Origin: JAEZBP01 sp963832725
GTDB taxonomy: Bacteria; Myxococcota_A; Polyangia; Polyangiales; Sandaracinaceae
Length of the DNA: 64,000 nucleotides
NCBI GenBank assembly: GCA_963832725.1
Contig: CAWHVG010000005.1
Coordinates: forward strand, 3,100,001 to 3,164,000
Direction: 5' to 3'
Positions 47,244-57,111 of this stretch are shown here, piece by piece. Within the stretch, counting starts at the first letter, position 1. Each line of letters opens with the position of its first letter. The translations under genes were made by a program, and so were the position numbers. The notes beneath the pieces are model-generated. The model was given only the letters and a program-made list of their open reading frames with translations, ran no database searches and had not been told where the DNA came from.

Positions 47244-48131
47244 TCAGCTCGGATCGCCGCAGTCGTCCGTCTTCTTGCCGAGGTTCAACGGGATCGACAG
47301 GTAGCGTTGCCCGTTGGCGCGCGGCTTGGGCAGCCGGCCGGCGTTGACGTTCACCTGCACGCTCTGGAGCAGAAGGCGCGGCGCCGCGAGCGTCGCGTCA
47401 CGCTCCTGTCGCATCTTCACGAACTCGTCCTTGCCCGTCTCCGCGCGGAGCTGGGGGTTGTTCGCCTTGGACTTGCCGATGCTGGTCTGCCAGCGGACCT
47501 CGCGCCCACCGGGCTGGTAGTCGTGCCCGACGAAGACGCGGGTCTCGTCCGGCAGCGCGTAGAGCCGCTTCACCGACTGGTAGAGGTCGTCGGCGCTCCC
47601 CTTCGGGAAGTCGCAGCGGCCGGTGCCGTAGTCGTCCATGAAGAGCGCGTCGCCCGTGAAGATCGCGTCGCCGACCTTGTAGGTGAGGCAGGCCGGCGTG
47701 TGTCCCGGTGTGGCGATCGCTTCGATCTTCAGCGCGCCGGCCTCGAGCGTCTCCCCGTCCTTCAGCAGCGCGTCGAACTGGCTGCCGTCGGTCGCGAACT
47801 CGCCGCCGAAGTCGAAGATCGGCTTGAACGTCTCCTGCACCGCCGTGATGCGCTCGCCGATGACCACCTTCGCGTCGAAGCGCTTGCGAAGGAGCTGCGA
47901 CGCCGTGAGGTGGTCCGCGTGGGCGTGCGTCTCGAGCACGTAGCGGAGCGACAGGTCGTGCTCGCGGATGAACGCGGTCACCTGATCGACCGACTCGGTC
48001 CAGGTCTTCGACCCGTTGGGATCGTAGTCGAGCACCGGATCGATCACGACCGCGTCTCGCGTGTCCGCATCCCAGACGACGTACGTCAGGGTGTAGGTGC
48101 GCGGGTCGTAGAAGGCTTTGATCTCGGCCAT
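47244..48131 (-). CDS. persulfide dioxygenase-like MBL-fold hydrolase
   Basis: 295 residues. Metallo-beta-lactamase fold with the metal motif LETHAHADHLTAS, second His in ATPGHTPACLTYKV, Asp in FTGDALFMDDYG and a late His in FVGHDYQPGG. The arrangement matches the ETHE1/BlhA group acting on glutathione persulfide. It is divergent, across 400 bp, from two YeeE/YedE sulfur-transport genes, which supports a sulfur role. ATG 48131; cytoplasmic. Confidence 0.82.
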   Translation of the reverse strand: MAEIKAFYDPRTYTLTYVVWDADTRDAVVIDPVLDYDPNGSKTWTESVDQVTAFIREHDLSLRYVLETHAHADHLTASQLLRKRFDAKVVIGERITAVQETFKPIFDFGGEFATDGSQFDALLKDGETLEAGALKIEAIATPGHTPACLTYKVGDAIFTGDALFMDDYGTGRCDFPKGSADDLYQSVKRLYALPDETRVFVGHDYQPGGREVRWQTSIGKSKANNPQLRAETGKDEFVKMRQERDATLAAPRLLLQSVQVNVNAGRLPKPRANGQRYLSIPLNLGKKTDDCGDPS

Positions 48132-48531
48132 GGTCTCGTCTCCTCGAAGGGGTGGCTGGAGGCACTCCAACGCACCTCGCGTGCCAGCCTCGCGGGATCG
48201 CCGGTCGCCGCGAAACATGGGGGGTTCCTGCGTCGTGCACCGACACCGAGGAACACGCTGAAACGCCGGCCACCGGAGGGCCCTCGCCGCTCGCGCAGTC
48301 CCTGCGAGCCCGTCTGCGGCGCGGTCGAGAGGAACGGGCGTATCGCAACCGGCCGCGCAATTCGTGCGTCGCTGCGCACGCGGGCCCCGCGCGAGCAGGC
48401 CTGCGACGCGGATCGTTGCGGATCGTTTCAGTCCTCGCCGCCGCCCGTGCCGTGACGGCTGGTACGCATCTTGGGTGTGGGTCTCCGGTTCCAGCCGACC
48501 CCTGGGAACGACAACCGGAGCCATTCGTTTC
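48132..48531. other. divergent intergenic region, no gene recognised
   Basis: 400 bp between the MBL hydrolase and the YeeE/YedE pair. It must contain both promoters. The only symmetry noted is a loose GTTCCT...AGGAAC pair near 48224-48254. No protein-like frame was found. Confidence 0.4.
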
Positions 48532-48960
48532 ATGCATCATTTCACCCCCCTTGCATCGGCGTTGGGAGGAGCCCTGATCGGCCTGAGCGCCTCGATCCTC
48601 CTGCTCTTCAACGGCCGCATCGCCGGGATCAGCGGGATCTTCGCGGGCTTGCTCTCGCCTGTGCGAGGCGAGATCGCCTGGCGAGCCGCGTTCGCGGGCG
48701 GGCTGGTGCTCGGCGGCGCCGCGCTCTACCTCGCTGCGCCCTCCTTCTTCGCCGTGACCTACGACCGCACCTTGGCGGCGGTGGCGGTGGCCGGCCTCCT
48801 GGTGGGCTTCGGCGTCCGGCTCGCGAGCGGGTGCACCAGCGGCCACGGCGTGTGCGGTATCAGCCGCCTCTCGGTGCGCTCGCTGGTCGCGACCCTCACC
48901 TTCATCACCACCGGTGCCATCACCGTGTATTGCGTGCGCGTGCTCGGAGGTGGCGCGTGA
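48532..48960 (+). CDS. YeeE/YedE-family sulfur transporter, first half
   Basis: 142 residues with four hydrophobic helices. The family cysteine motif ASGCTSGHGVCGISRLS is present near residue 105. In TsuA-type proteins conserved cysteines pass thiosulfate across the membrane; here the protein is split into two genes, each about half of a full-length transporter. ATG 48532 has GGAG about 10 nt upstream. The stop overlaps the next gene's GTG (GTGA at 48957-48960). Confidence 0.87.
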   Translation: MHHFTPLASALGGALIGLSASILLLFNGRIAGISGIFAGLLSPVRGEIAWRAAFAGGLVLGGAALYLAAPSFFAVTYDRTLAAVAVAGLLVGFGVRLASGCTSGHGVCGISRLSVRSLVATLTFITTGAITVYCVRVLGGGA

Positions 48961-49427
48961 AGCGGCTCCTCAGCGCGTTCGCCGCCGGCGCGATCTTCGG
49001 CGTGGGCCTCGGCTTGGCCGGAATGACCCAGCCATCCAAGGTCGTCGGCTTCCTGGACTTCTTCGGCGACTGGGACGCGAGCCTGATGCTGGTGATGGGT
49101 GGCGCGATCGTCGTCCACGCCGCGCTCTACCGGCTGATCCTGAAGCGGAAGAGCCCCCTGTTGGCGACCGACTTCCAGGTCCCGACGCGCCGCGACATCA
49201 CGCCGCAGCTCATCGGTGGCTCGGCGCTCTTCGGCATCGGGTGGGGCCTCGGCGGGTTCTGCCCGGGTCCCGGTCTCGCCTCGGTGCCCGGCCTCGGAGT
49301 CCACGCGCTCACCTTCGTCGGCACCATGACCGCGGGCATGCTCGCGTACCGCTGGTTCGAGCAGCTCCGAACCGCCACGCGGGTCCCGCCCCCCCACGCG
49401 CACGCGGCAGACCCGGGGAGAGGCTGA
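48957..49427 (+). CDS. YeeE/YedE-family sulfur transporter, second half
   Basis: 156 residues with four hydrophobic helices and the motif LGGFCPGPGLAS, the second conserved cysteine site of the family. It begins VKRLLSAFAAGAIFGVGLGL at a GTG overlapping the first gene's stop, so the two subunits are probably made in equal amounts. The pair and the divergent MBL hydrolase suggest uptake and oxidation of sulfane sulfur. The C-terminal tail is hydrophilic and His-rich (PPPHAHAADPG). Confidence 0.87.
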   Translation: MKRLLSAFAAGAIFGVGLGLAGMTQPSKVVGFLDFFGDWDASLMLVMGGAIVVHAALYRLILKRKSPLLATDFQVPTRRDITPQLIGGSALFGIGWGLGGFCPGPGLASVPGLGVHALTFVGTMTAGMLAYRWFEQLRTATRVPPPHAHAADPGRG

Positions 49428-49449
49428 GCGAAGTGCTACTACCACGGCC

Positions 49450-50427
49450 ATGACCCACGCGATTCGGATTCACGAGCAAGGTGGCCCCGAGGTGCTCCGC
49501 TTCGAGGAGGTGGAGGTCGAGGCGCCCGCCCCCGGCGAGGCGACCGTCCGCCACACGGCCGTCGGGCTCAACTTCATCGACACCTATCACCGGACCGGGC
49601 TCTACTCGGTGCCGAGGCTGCCGAGCGGCATCGGCATGGAGGCGGCCGGTGTGGTGGAGGCGCTCGGTGAGGGCGTGGACAATCTCGCCGTCGGCCAGCG
49701 CGTGGCCTACGCCGGGGGGCCGCTCGGCGCGTATTCGGAGCGGCGAAACTTGCCCGCGCACCGACTCGTGCCGCTCCCCGACGGCGTGAGCGACGAGGCG
49801 GCCGCGGCCGGGATGCTGAAGGGCATGACGGTCGAGTACCTGGTCCGGCGGACCTATCCGGTGCAGGCGGGGGACACGGTGCTCTGGCACGCTGCCGCCG
49901 GCGGCGTCGGGCTGATCGCTTGCCAGTGGCTCCGCCACCTCGGCGCCACCGTGATCGGAACCGTGTCCAGCGACGAGAAGGCCGAGCTCGCCCGCGCCCA
50001 CGGCTGTGACCACACCATCCTCTACACCCGGGAGAGCTTCGTGGACCGCGTGCTGGAGATCACCGGCGGAGCAAAGGTGCCGGTGGTCTTCGACTCGGTG
50101 GGCCGCGCCACCTTCCCCGCCTCGCTCGATTGTTTGCGTCCGCGCGGCATGTTCGTCGGGTTCGGCAACGCGAGCGGTAAGCCGGATCCTTTCGACATGC
50201 AGGTCCTCTCCCAGAAGGGCTCGCTCTACCTGACGCGACCGACGCTGATGACCTACACGGCCGAGCGCGAGGATCTGCTGGCCAGCGCCCGTGCGCTCTT
50301 CGACGTCATCGAAGCGGGCGCGGTGAAGATCGAGGTCCGCCAGCGCTTCCCGCTGAAGGATGCCGCCGAGGCCCACCGCGCGCTCGAGTCGAGGGCCACG
50401 ACCGGCTCCACCGTGCTCCTGCCCTGA
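49450..50427 (+). CDS. NADPH:quinone oxidoreductase, zeta-crystallin type
   Basis: 325-residue medium-chain dehydrogenase/reductase lacking zinc ligands. Segments VGLNFIDTYHRTGLY, GIGMEAAGVVEALG, GMLKGMTVEYLVRRTYPV and the cofactor motif HAAAGGVGLIACQW identify the quinone reductase (QOR/QorA) group. It starts 22 bp after the YeeE/YedE pair, so co-transcription is possible. One-electron reduction of quinones is the usual activity. Ends before a strong bidirectional hairpin. Confidence 0.93.
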   Translation: MTHAIRIHEQGGPEVLRFEEVEVEAPAPGEATVRHTAVGLNFIDTYHRTGLYSVPRLPSGIGMEAAGVVEALGEGVDNLAVGQRVAYAGGPLGAYSERRNLPAHRLVPLPDGVSDEAAAAGMLKGMTVEYLVRRTYPVQAGDTVLWHAAAGGVGLIACQWLRHLGATVIGTVSSDEKAELARAHGCDHTILYTRESFVDRVLEITGGAKVPVVFDSVGRATFPASLDCLRPRGMFVGFGNASGKPDPFDMQVLSQKGSLYLTRPTLMTYTAEREDLLASARALFDVIEAGAVKIEVRQRFPLKDAAEAHRALESRATTGSTVLLP

Positions 50428-50457
50428 CGGCCCGCCGCGCCGCACGAGCTGCGTCGA

Positions 50458-50494
50458 TCACGAGACGCCCGCAAATGGAGCGGGCGTCTCGTGA
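50458..50494. terminator. bidirectional terminator hairpin
   Basis: Perfect 15-bp stem, TCACGAGACGCCCGC / GCGGGCGTCTCGTGA, with 7-nt loop AAATGGA between two convergent genes. There is no T-tract, but the position and stability fit a shared transcription end. Confidence 0.75.
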
Positions 50495-50505
50495 AGCGGG
50501 TGCGC

Positions 50506-53500
50506 TCAGGCGGGGGACGGCGGCGGTGCGTCCGGCGTCGTGGGTGTCTCTCGCCGCGCGTCCACACGCTGCTTGAGGGCGACGCCCAGCGCGCCGAGGC
50601 CGCAGCCGAGCGTGACGAGCAGCGCCGGCCACGCGCTGACGGAGAGGTAGCCGTGGGCGAGGGCGAGCAGGAGCACGCCGGCGCCGGCGACGCCCAACAC
50701 CACTGCCGTGATGCGCCGAAGTGAGGGCGGAGGCGGTGACGCGCTCTCGTTCTCGCGGTAGCTCGCCAGCGCGACGGGGAGCCGGGCGCCGATCGACGGC
50801 GGCAAGGGCAGGCCGAAGCGCAGCACCGCGAACGCGAGGAGGCCGAGCCACAAGAGGAGCGCGCCGAGCCCGCTGGCGATCCAGCTCGCCGGGCCGCCCC
50901 AGCCGCTCACGTAGGGCAACGCTACCGAGAGCGCGGCGCTCCGGCCTGCGTACATGCTGTCGAAGACGTAGCGGACGCCCTCGGTCGGCAGCGCGAGCTC
51001 GGCCGGCGCGCCTTCGACGTCCCACGCCGAGCCGACCATGGGCGAGCGCGAGACCAAGGTCATCGCCGTCTCCGGCGCGGCGTAGCTCGCCCCCGAGGGC
51101 ACCACCAGCTCCCAGCGGGTGCGCGTGACCACGACTCGCAGGCGAGGCAGCGCCGCCCGCAAGCGGCCGAGCACGCCCAGGCGCGACACCGGCGTCGCGT
51201 AGACGACCTCGACCGGAAATGCCTCCGCCGCGCTCACGATGTTCAGCAGGACCACCGGCTCGTTCGCGTCGCTGCCGGTCTCCAGCGCGGGCTGCTCGGC
51301 GCGGCCGTCCACGCGCGCCGACCACACCTCCGAGCCGGCCGGCAAGGACAGCCGCAAGAACTGCTGACGGCGATTTCGCACCATGAAGCGGGCGGACGTC
51401 ACGGCCACTCCGTCCGGCGTCACCAGCGTCCGGTAGAGCGCGTCCTCGACCGTCGCCTCGGGCGTCTCGATCTGCGCGTGCCGCGTGATGCCCAGCGCGA
51501 GCTCGGGCGCCGGCGTCGCCTGCGCGTAGCGGTACGCGTGCAGGATGGGGTTGTCGGTGCGCAAGAGGAGCTGCTCGGGAAGCTCGCTCGGATCGATCGG
51601 CGAGAGCCGCTCGGTGCGGGCCACGTCGACCTGGAAGGCCGCTCGGGCCTCCACGCCGACACGCCCGCGCTCCACCTCGGCGCCATCGACGGCCAGGAAG
51701 GGCACGGCGAGCTCGTCCTCTTGGCCGGTGATGCGCTCGGAGAGGACCTCGACCGCCAGCCGGCCCGTGACGGCCTGCGTCAGCTCGACGCGCAGTGTGC
51801 GCGAGTCGCCTTCTCCCTCAATCTCGTAGCGGCGCAGCGAGGGCGCGGACACCTCGAGCAGGCTCAGCCCCGCCGGCAAGCGCACGCGCAGCGTGTCGAT
51901 GGCGCCGCTCTTGATCTCGAGCCCGATCGAGGTCGCGATGCTGGTCGAGACCTCGCCGAGCGACACCAGCGTGTCGACCTGCGCGTCGAAGCGTGCCGGC
52001 TCCGGCGGACGGACGGCGCCGACGGCCGAGAGAGTCGGTTCCTCGTCGAGGTAGCGGAAGGTGTGTGCGACGGTGGCGTCGAGGGCGTCGCGGATGGCCG
52101 GCGGCAGGAGGTTGTCGCCCACGCGGCTCACGTTCTCCTCCTCGCGCGGCTCCAGCGTGAGCTCGCCGCTCGAGAGGAGCGCGATCATCCCGCGCTGGCG
52201 GGTCACGTCGCGCGCTCGGAGTAGCGGGACGCGGACGATGTCGGTCTCGCGGCTCGCCACCGGCCACGGGAGCTCGTAGCGGATCACCAACGACAGGTGA
52301 TCGGTGACCTCGCGGTCGAGGAAGACGGTGAGCAGACGCCGGCCCTGCGTCTCGCCCACGCGCCAATCGCTGACGACGCCGGCGGCGGACTCGACGGCGT
52401 TGACCTGCACGCCGGGCGGCAGCGAAAGCTCGGCCCGCGTCATCGCCCCGCGGCTGATCTCGAAGGCAGCGTGCGCGCTCATGGAGAGGACGCCCTCGTC
52501 CGGCCGCACCACGTGCACGATGTCGGCGTGGGCCCGGGTCTCGACGGTGCCGGTCTCTTCCGGCACGGCTTCGGCCCAGCGGATCGACACCGAGGGGCTC
52601 ATCGGCACGTGGAAGCGCGCCACCGTCTCGCTGCCCGCGCGTTCGCTGGTGACCCCGGCGAAGGGCTCCACGGTGACCTCGCGCCGACCCGGCAACCGCA
52701 GCTCGAACGCGCTGACGGGCGTGGGCTCGAGCGCGAGCGTCACGCCCGGCAATCCGTCGGCGCGCGCGATGGGCACCTCGAACGATGCGCTTACGCGGTG
52801 GCGTCCGCGGCCGGCGATCGGGATGGCGAAGCTCGCGCCGTCCTCGCTCACGGCGATCGCCGCCTCGGCGCGATCGACCGTCACGTCTTCGAGCGCGACG
52901 CCGCTCGGAAAGAGCGGCACCAAGACGCGCTCCGCGCCGCCGAGCTCCACCGTCAGGTCCGCGTCGAAGCGCGCCGTCTCACCGTCCACCCGGCCGCGGT
53001 AGCGCGCGCGGCTCAGCGTGTAGCCGGCCGCGCCCGGCGCGCGCCAGGCGATCTGCACGGCAGCGCCGGCCGGGATCTGTGCGCTCACGGTGGTGCGCTC
53101 GCCGCTCGCGCTCACGTCGGCGTGGGCGGCCGGGATGACGGTCACGCCGGGATCGTTCCCCGGCAGCGTGGCGGTGAGCTGGGCGGATGCCATCGGCGTC
53201 GCGATGGAGAGCACGCGTCCGTCACCGTAGCGGCGCGCGTCGCTGCGATAGGTCCAGGTCAGCCGATGGGTGCCCGCCTCGCCCGGCCAGGCCATCCCCG
53301 ATGCGCTCGAGATCAGCTCGGCGGCCTGGCCGTCGGCGGCGGCGCTGAGGATCGGCCCGCCCGACGAAGGCAGCGGGACCAGCGCCACGCCTTCGCCGAT
53401 CACGCGGACGCTCGCGCTCACCGCGATCTCGGCGCTCTCGTCGTCGCCGACGGTCACCGCGATCGACACGCCGGAGAAGGCGTGACGCGCCGCGCCATGG

Positions 53501-53646
53501 TCATCACCGCGTTGCGTCAACGCCTCGTAGCGCGCCAGCGGGAGCTGCACGGTCCCCGGATCCTGCTGAGCCAGCGCCTGTTCGGCGCAGATCATCGTCG
53601 CGAGCGCGCAGGCCACCGCCGCGCTCGCCCATGTCGCGAGCTTCAT
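50506..53646 (-). CDS. 1046-residue exported beta-rich protein, unknown function
   Basis: A signal peptide (WASAAVACALATMICAEQALA) is followed by about 900 residues of beta-rich, Ala/Val/Arg-rich sequence with repeated sheet-like modules. Two transmembrane helices lie near the C-terminus (ASWIASGLGALLLWLGLLAF and ITAVVLGVAGAGVLLLALAH), then a proline-rich tail. The bulk is predicted periplasmic, anchored by its C-terminus. No family was recognised. ATG 53646 has AGGGG upstream. It follows the sigma/anti-sigma genes by 123 bp containing a short hairpin, and may be their target or sensor partner. Confidence 0.78.
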   Translation of the reverse strand: MKLATWASAAVACALATMICAEQALAQQDPGTVQLPLARYEALTQRGDDHGAARHAFSGVSIAVTVGDDESAEIAVSASVRVIGEGVALVPLPSSGGPILSAAADGQAAELISSASGMAWPGEAGTHRLTWTYRSDARRYGDGRVLSIATPMASAQLTATLPGNDPGVTVIPAAHADVSASGERTTVSAQIPAGAAVQIAWRAPGAAGYTLSRARYRGRVDGETARFDADLTVELGGAERVLVPLFPSGVALEDVTVDRAEAAIAVSEDGASFAIPIAGRGRHRVSASFEVPIARADGLPGVTLALEPTPVSAFELRLPGRREVTVEPFAGVTSERAGSETVARFHVPMSPSVSIRWAEAVPEETGTVETRAHADIVHVVRPDEGVLSMSAHAAFEISRGAMTRAELSLPPGVQVNAVESAAGVVSDWRVGETQGRRLLTVFLDREVTDHLSLVIRYELPWPVASRETDIVRVPLLRARDVTRQRGMIALLSSGELTLEPREEENVSRVGDNLLPPAIRDALDATVAHTFRYLDEEPTLSAVGAVRPPEPARFDAQVDTLVSLGEVSTSIATSIGLEIKSGAIDTLRVRLPAGLSLLEVSAPSLRRYEIEGEGDSRTLRVELTQAVTGRLAVEVLSERITGQEDELAVPFLAVDGAEVERGRVGVEARAAFQVDVARTERLSPIDPSELPEQLLLRTDNPILHAYRYAQATPAPELALGITRHAQIETPEATVEDALYRTLVTPDGVAVTSARFMVRNRRQQFLRLSLPAGSEVWSARVDGRAEQPALETGSDANEPVVLLNIVSAAEAFPVEVVYATPVSRLGVLGRLRAALPRLRVVVTRTRWELVVPSGASYAAPETAMTLVSRSPMVGSAWDVEGAPAELALPTEGVRYVFDSMYAGRSAALSVALPYVSGWGGPASWIASGLGALLLWLGLLAFAVLRFGLPLPPSIGARLPVALASYRENESASPPPPSLRRITAVVLGVAGAGVLLLALAHGYLSVSAWPALLVTLGCGLGALGVALKQRVDARRETPTTPDAPPPSPA

Positions 53647-53668
53647 CGTTCGCCCCTTTCGTGTCGTT

Positions 53669-53688
53669 GGGGAGCGCCGCCGCTCCCC
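53669..53688 (-). terminator. short hairpin between the anti-sigma gene and the exported protein gene
   Basis: GGGGAGCG-ccgc-CGCTCCCC, an 8-bp perfect stem in the 123-bp gap. It lies upstream of the ribosome site of the next gene and could be an attenuator or partial terminator setting their relative expression. Confidence 0.4.
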
Positions 53689-53769
53689 GCGCACCGATCC
53701 GCTCCGAGAGCCGAGAGAAACGGGACTCCTTCGGGCCCGCATCTCCGGCGATTCGAACGAACCGCTGCT

Positions 53770-56467
53770 CTAATTCCCGTCGATCGCCAGCGGCGCCCCT
53801 TCGAGCCGTATGCGGCTCGCGTAGCGGAGCGAGCTCACCAGCGAGGCGCGGTCGGCGCTGTCATGGATGGCCGTCGCGAACCCGGAGAGCAGCGAGGCAT
53901 CGCTCGCCGGCATCCGCACCGCGCCGCGCAGACCCACCGCGAGCCGCCGCGCCGCCTCGAGCCGCGCTCGCGCGGTGCTCACGTCGCCGGCGTTCAGCGA
54001 GCGCGCGGCGTCGCGGAGCGCTCTGGCGATCTCGTGCCCGAGCAGCTCGCCGAGCACCTGCCGCTCGCGCGGACCTCGCGGGCGGGCGCCTCGAGCGAGC
54101 GTGACCCGCGCGCTGGCCGTCCCGTTCTCGAGGCGGATCAGATCCTTCATCTGCAGCGAGACGTCGGCCACCGGTCCGGGACCGGGCACGACGAGATCGA
54201 GCAGCACGGCGTGCGCGTCGCCGGCGTAGAAGGCCGGCATCACGATCTGGATGCCGTCGTCGTCGTGCCCGCGGTCGGCCACGATGCCGAGCTGCCGCGC
54301 GAGCCGGCGATCCACCGCGTCCTCGGCCTGCCGCACGCGGCGCGTCTCGTCGGTGCCGAGCGGCCGCGAGCCGATGACGTCGACCAGCGACACGCCCGGC
54401 GCCAGCCGGATACGGAGCCGCACCGCCCGCGCGACCACGCGGCTGACGGCCTCCACTTCGCTCCGGACCAGCGCCTCGGCGCCGTCGATGGACGCGAGCA
54501 CCCGCCGCCGTCCCTGCCCGGCCAGCGCGATGCGCTCCAGAGGATCGAGCGCCGCCGCGTCGCTCAGCCCGAGCGCCGTCGTCGTCACTCCCGCCATCGT
54601 GCCCATGTGCACGACCGGCTCGAGCGCTCGCGCGTCGGCGTCGCTCAGCGAGGGGCTGACCACCAGCACCATCGCCGAGGCCAACGGCGAGGACGCATCC
54701 TGGAGCTGCCCGACCGACGCCATCGCCTGCCGCACGGCGTCGTCGAGCGTGACCGCGCTGGTGTCGGAGACGGCGCGCTCGGAGTCGCCGCCCGCCGAGA
54801 GCCTCCGCAGCGCCACCGTCAGCTCGCCGAAGCGCAGCGCGCCGAGGGGGAGGAGCTCGCCGCCGTTCGGCCCCGCGACCAGCACGCCGATCCGATCCGC
54901 GCCCTGCCGGCTGCGGCTCAGCGCCATCAGCAGCGCTCGCACCCGCGCCTGGGCCTCGTCGTCGAGCGGCTGCCGGGCATCGATCACTACCTCGGCCCGC
55001 AAGGTGGGCCGCCGCCCGGCCCGCGCCACGGCGCCGCGCAGCCCCACCGACACCAACACCCGCGAGCGTCCTTCCACCGCGGCTCGATCCGCATTCACGT
55101 GCAGCGCGATCGCGCCGTGCGCGGGCGGATCCAGCGCGAGATCGCCGGGCTCGGCGCGCTCGGCCAACGCCAGCGCTTCGGGCGTCGCCGCCAGCCGGCG
55201 CCGCAGGAGCCGGAGCTCGGGATCCCCCGGCACGTAGGTGCTGGCCCAATACCCGGTCGCGTCGCGGAACGAGAGCCCGTCGACGCGGTCCCGCTCGGCC
55301 AGGAAGCGCGTGGCCTCGCTCGCGCCGTCGTCGCGCGAGTCGAGGTCGGCGTTGCGCTCGATAGTCGAGTCTCCGTCGTGCTCCCCCGCGCTGTGGGACC
55401 CCGAGGCCTCGAGCTCCGCGCGTCCTGCTGCGTTCGAGGTCGTCACGCCGGTCACCCGGTCCACCGCATCCTGGGACCGGAGGTCCTGTGCGAGCGCGCT
55501 CGTCGTATCGCGCTGCTCGAAGTTCGTTTCCTCGTCGGCGTTCGGGGTCGTCTCGAGGTTCGCGCCGTTCGAGCTCCGCGGCGCGGGCAGGTCTCGTTGG
55601 GCGCCACCCAGGGCGGCGCTCTGGTCGACGGTCGTGTCGCCGGCCACGTCCATCCCCGCCCGCTGGCTGCGGCTGTTGCCCCAGGGCAAATCTTCGGCCG
55701 GCGTGTCGAGATAGGCCGGTCGCCCGTCGGTCGTCGCGGACGTCGGCCCACGCTCGAGCTCACCCGTCGTGGGTACCTCGTGCTCCTGGTAGCGCCCGGC
55801 TCCGTCGTCCCAGGCGTCGATGTTGTCGAGGGTGCGGTCCGCCGGCCCTCGATCGAGCCACACCGTCGCCGGCGGCGCGTACGCGGCCTCGTCGGCCACC
55901 GCCTCGGCTCGCGTCACCTCGCCTTCGGAGACTTCCTCCTCCTGCAGCGGCTGCTGCTGGTCGGTGAAGCCCGCCGACGAGGATGTCGTGCGCGCCTGCG
56001 GGGACACCGGCGCTGCGGAGATTGCCTTGTCGCGCTCGCTGCCCGCGACCATCACCAGCCCCAGCGCGGCCACGGCCGGGAACGCGATGCCCAGCCCTGC
56101 CAGTCCCAGACGCCGGCCTCGCTTCGTCCGCCAGGGTCGGAGCGCCAGCTTCGCCAGCGCCCACAGGCCCCCCATCAGCGACGCGAGCACGCCGAAGAGC
56201 AGCTCGCCCGCGCCCACGTCGGCCGCGCGCTCCGGCTCGCGCTCCGCTTCGACGCGCTCCAGCGTTCGCGCGAGGAGCTCCTCCGAGACCTGCAGCGTAG
56301 GCAGCGACGCCAGTCCGTCGTCCACTGCGCCGAGCGCGTCGGCGAGCGCGTGGCACCCCGCACACTCCTCGAGGTGCGCCTTCAGCTCGTCGGTCAGCGC
56401 GTCACCCGGCGTCTCGTCGAGCAACGCCTCGCGGACCCGCGAGCAGAATCTCGTCGTGCGGTGTCAT
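53770..56467 (-). CDS. zinc-finger anti-sigma factor with extracytoplasmic VWA-like domain, one frame break
   Basis: About 898 residues. The ATG overlaps the sigma-factor stop (ATGA at 56464-56467) and has GGGAGGG upstream. After MTPHDEILL one extra base near 56439 must be removed to continue as VREALLDETPGDALTDELKA; otherwise a TTG at 56424 would be the start. HLEECAGC is the zinc-finger (zf-HC2) anti-sigma motif. One transmembrane helix (AGLGIAFPAVAALGLVMVAG) precedes a 250-residue low-complexity stretch. A VWA/YfbK-like domain follows (TLRAEVVIDARQPLDDEAQ, ADRIGVLVAGPNGGELLPLG) whose MIDAS DxSxS is not preserved. Likely holds the ECF sigma inactive and senses an envelope signal. Confidence 0.8.
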
Positions 56468-57111
56468 CGCGATCCCTCCCGCTCCACGAGCATGCGCTGT
56501 CGCTTCATGGCCTCGGCGAGCGCCAAGCGGGCGCGGCGCAGGCGCGTCTTCGCGGTCTCCACGGGGGCGCCTACGGCATCCGCGGCCTCGGCCAGGCTCA
56601 TCCCTTCCACCGATACCAGCACCAACACCTCGCGCTGATCGAGCGGCAGCTTGGTCAGCTCACGCTCCAGGAAGCTCGCCGTCTCGCGCGCTTCGGCCGC
56701 GCGGTCCGGCCGGTCCCCGCGGCTCTCGTCCGCCACGTCGTCGCCCGCGCGCTCCTCGAGCTGCACCACGGAGCGGACCTTCGCCCGCCGGAACGCATCG
56801 CGGGCCGTGTTCACCGTGATGGCGAAGAGCCAGGGCCGGACCGGCCCCTCGGGCAGCCCCTTCGCGAGCGCGCGGTGCACCTTGCAGAACACCTCCTGGA
56901 AGAGGTCGTCCCGCTCGGGCGCGGGCACCCCGCAGCGAGCGAGGTAGCCGTAGACGGAATTGGAGTAGGCGCGCATGAGCTGAGCGAACGCCTCGCGATC
57001 GCCGCGCTGGTGGCGCGTCAAGAGGACACGATCGGAGAGGGGCACCACGTCCGCGTCAGGCGGCGTTTCGGCTCCCCCCTCCGCCGCGAGGGCGGCGGAA
57101 GACTGCGTCAT
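56464..57111 (-). CDS. ECF-type RNA polymerase sigma factor
   Basis: 215 residues. Sigma region 2 (AFAQLMRAYSNSVYGYLARC, DDLFQEVFCKVHRAL, VRPWLFAITVNTARDAFRRA) and region 4 (LPLDQREVLVLVSVEGMSLA, VGAPVETAKTRLRRARLALA) are complete, with no region 3. ATG 57111. Its stop overlaps the start of the zinc-finger anti-sigma gene, the standard ECF arrangement. A GAACC/CGTTC promoter-like element 17 nt upstream suggests autoregulation. Confidence 0.93.
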   Translation of the reverse strand: MTQSSAALAAEGGAETPPDADVVPLSDRVLLTRHQRGDREAFAQLMRAYSNSVYGYLARCGVPAPERDDLFQEVFCKVHRALAKGLPEGPVRPWLFAITVNTARDAFRRAKVRSVVQLEERAGDDVADESRGDRPDRAAEARETASFLERELTKLPLDQREVLVLVSVEGMSLAEAADAVGAPVETAKTRLRRARLALAEAMKRQRMLVEREGSR

